Assembly: GCA_020735665.1 (NCBI GenBank)
Contig: CP085928.1
Span: 2,402,501 to 2,466,500, forward strand
Length of the DNA stretch: 64,000 bases
DNA from: Lachnospiraceae bacterium GAM79
Lineage (GTDB): Bacteria > Bacillota > Clostridia > Lachnospirales > Lachnospiraceae
Direction: 5' to 3'
Shown: one piece after another, positions 63,356 to 64,000 of the stretch
Layout of the letters: each line of letters starts with the position of its first letter
Numbering within the stretch: the stretch's first letter is position 1
Translations under genes and position numbers: made by a program
Notes under the pieces: model-generated
What the model was told of the DNA's origin: nothing
Database searches by the model: none
The model's input: the letters and a program-made list of their open reading frames with translations, nothing else

Positions 63356-63403
63356 ATGAAGCAGCGGATACTGCCTGATAACGGCAGACACTACTTATCT
63401 TAA
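63356..63403 (+). CDS. Putative 15-residue leader peptide
   Basis: An ATG follows GGGAG at a good spacing and opens a short frame MKQRILPDNGRHYLS ending in TAA. The frame includes a small hairpin, CTGCC-tgataac-GGCAG (63371-63387). The gene for cellobiose phosphorylase starts 27 bases after the stop. It may be a regulatory upstream frame that couples translation to downstream expression, or a chance reading; no family is known. Confidence 0.4.
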   Translation: MKQRILPDNGRHYLS

Positions 63404-63430
63404 TACACATGAAAGGAAGGTATATATTAC

Positions 63431-64000
63431 ATGAAGTTTGGTTATTTTGATGATGCCAACAAGGAGTATGTCATCACATCTCCTAGAACTCCTTATCCTT
63501 GGATCAACTACCTTGGAACACAGGATTTCTTCTCACTGATTTCAAATACAGCGGGAGGTTACAGCTTCTACAAAGATGCTCGTCTTCGTAGAATTACAAG
63601 ATACCGTTATAACAATGTACCTATCGATATGGGTGGTCGTTATTTCTATATTAACGAGAATGGTACAATCTGGAATCCGGGCTGGTCACCGGTTAAGACA
63701 GAGCTTGACGAATATGAATGCCGTCATGGTATGGGTTACACAGTGATCACCGGTAAGAAGAACAACTTAAAGGCAGAGGTTACTTTCTTCGTACCTCAGA
63801 ATTATGCCGGAGAAGTTCAGCAGGTTGTTCTTACAAATGAAAGCTCAGAAGAGAAGACTTTCTCATTCTTCTCATTTGAAGAGTGGTGTCTCTGGGATGC
63901 ACAGGATGACTGCACAAACTTCCAGAGAAACTTCAGTACAGGTCGTGTAGAGGTTGTTGGTTCTACAATCTACCACAAGACAGAGTACAGAGACAGACGT
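63431..64000 (+). CDS. Cellobiose phosphorylase, GH94 family (partial, 3' end outside window)
   Basis: The first 190 codons are present. The protein begins [20 protein letters not shown], then [40 protein letters not shown] and a domain of beta-sandwich type, all characteristic of GH94 cellobiose phosphorylases. These release glucose-1-phosphate and glucose from cellobiose in the cytosol. The codon use is biased toward AAG, CTT and GTT-type codons like the aldolase, consistent with strong expression. GAAAGGAAGG precedes the ATG. The catalytic Asp is beyond the window, so cellodextrin or laminaribiose preference cannot be excluded. Confidence 0.9.
   Translation, partial: MKFGYFDDANKEYVITSPRTPYPWINYLGTQDFFSLISNTAGGYSFYKDARLRRITRYRYNNVPIDMGGRYFYINENGTIWNPGWSPVKTELDEYECRHGMGYTVITGKKNNLKAEVTFFVPQNYAGEVQQVVLTNESSEEKTFSFFSFEEWCLWDAQDDCTNFQRNFSTGRVEVVGSTIYHKTEYRDRR

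Overview
The window reads as a chromosomal segment of a low-to-mid G+C anaerobic Firmicute, most likely a gut Lachnospiraceae of the Coprococcus/Roseburia type. This rests on gene content and order (recJ, apt, relA/spoT, MBL hydrolase, hemZ, HD-GYP, hisS, aspS in one tight block), a flavodiiron FprA, a cell-surface protein with Ig-like and FN3 modules, and the start of a GH94 cellobiose phosphorylase. The species is inference. Nearly all space is coding, and there is no CRISPR array, rRNA operon, phage or intact insertion sequence.

Layout. 1-4.6 kb: a homocysteine methyltransferase/MTHFR fusion cut by the window edge, a small HTH protein and a MalT-like LuxR regulator. 4.6-7.5 kb: an accessory patch with palindromic and tandem repeats, one tRNA-Pro(CGG), a broken surface-protein remnant and an AAA/DUF4143 ATPase preceded by three helically phased repeats. 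7.5-12.8 kb: a three-gene ABC transporter divergent from an AgrC-like kinase and LytTR regulator. 12.9-21.1 kb: trpF, fprA and two large FtsX-type ABC systems. 21.4-25.5 kb: class II aldolase, a YeiH family transporter, and a MATE exporter behind a riboswitch-like terminator leader. 25.6-30.8 kb: uvrB and uvrA.

31-39.7 kb is a plus-strand run: RlmI-like methyltransferase, a transglutaminase-fold protein lacking its catalytic Cys, upp, a YhaM-like nuclease, an RlmD/TrmA-type methyltransferase, a hairpin-rich spacer with a RhuM remnant, phosphatase, YunG-like protein, DHFR and a second MATE exporter. 39.9-47.5 kb is minus strand: an OmpR/HAMP two-component system, a DUF4342 protein, a lipoprotein and the 1228-residue surface protein. 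47.7-58.5 kb is the housekeeping block joining tRNA charging, (p)ppGpp metabolism, purine salvage, heme synthesis and repair. 58.7-64 kb holds a small XRE regulator, a DUF4358 lipoprotein, an SGNH hydrolase, an aldose epimerase-like protein, a zinc-ribbon membrane protein and the cellobiose phosphorylase start.

The most unusual feature is a family of about 160-280 bp fold-back sequences in several intergenic gaps (5158, 18213, 28497, 42040, 62124, probably 39662). The core is conserved, while the outer arms differ between copies yet stay self-complementary. This suggests either a non-autonomous palindromic mobile element or a structured RNA. The second is the MATE leader at 23576-23690, a candidate guanidine-IV (mepA-type) riboswitch. 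All domain names and functions come from reading the sequence; no database search was run.
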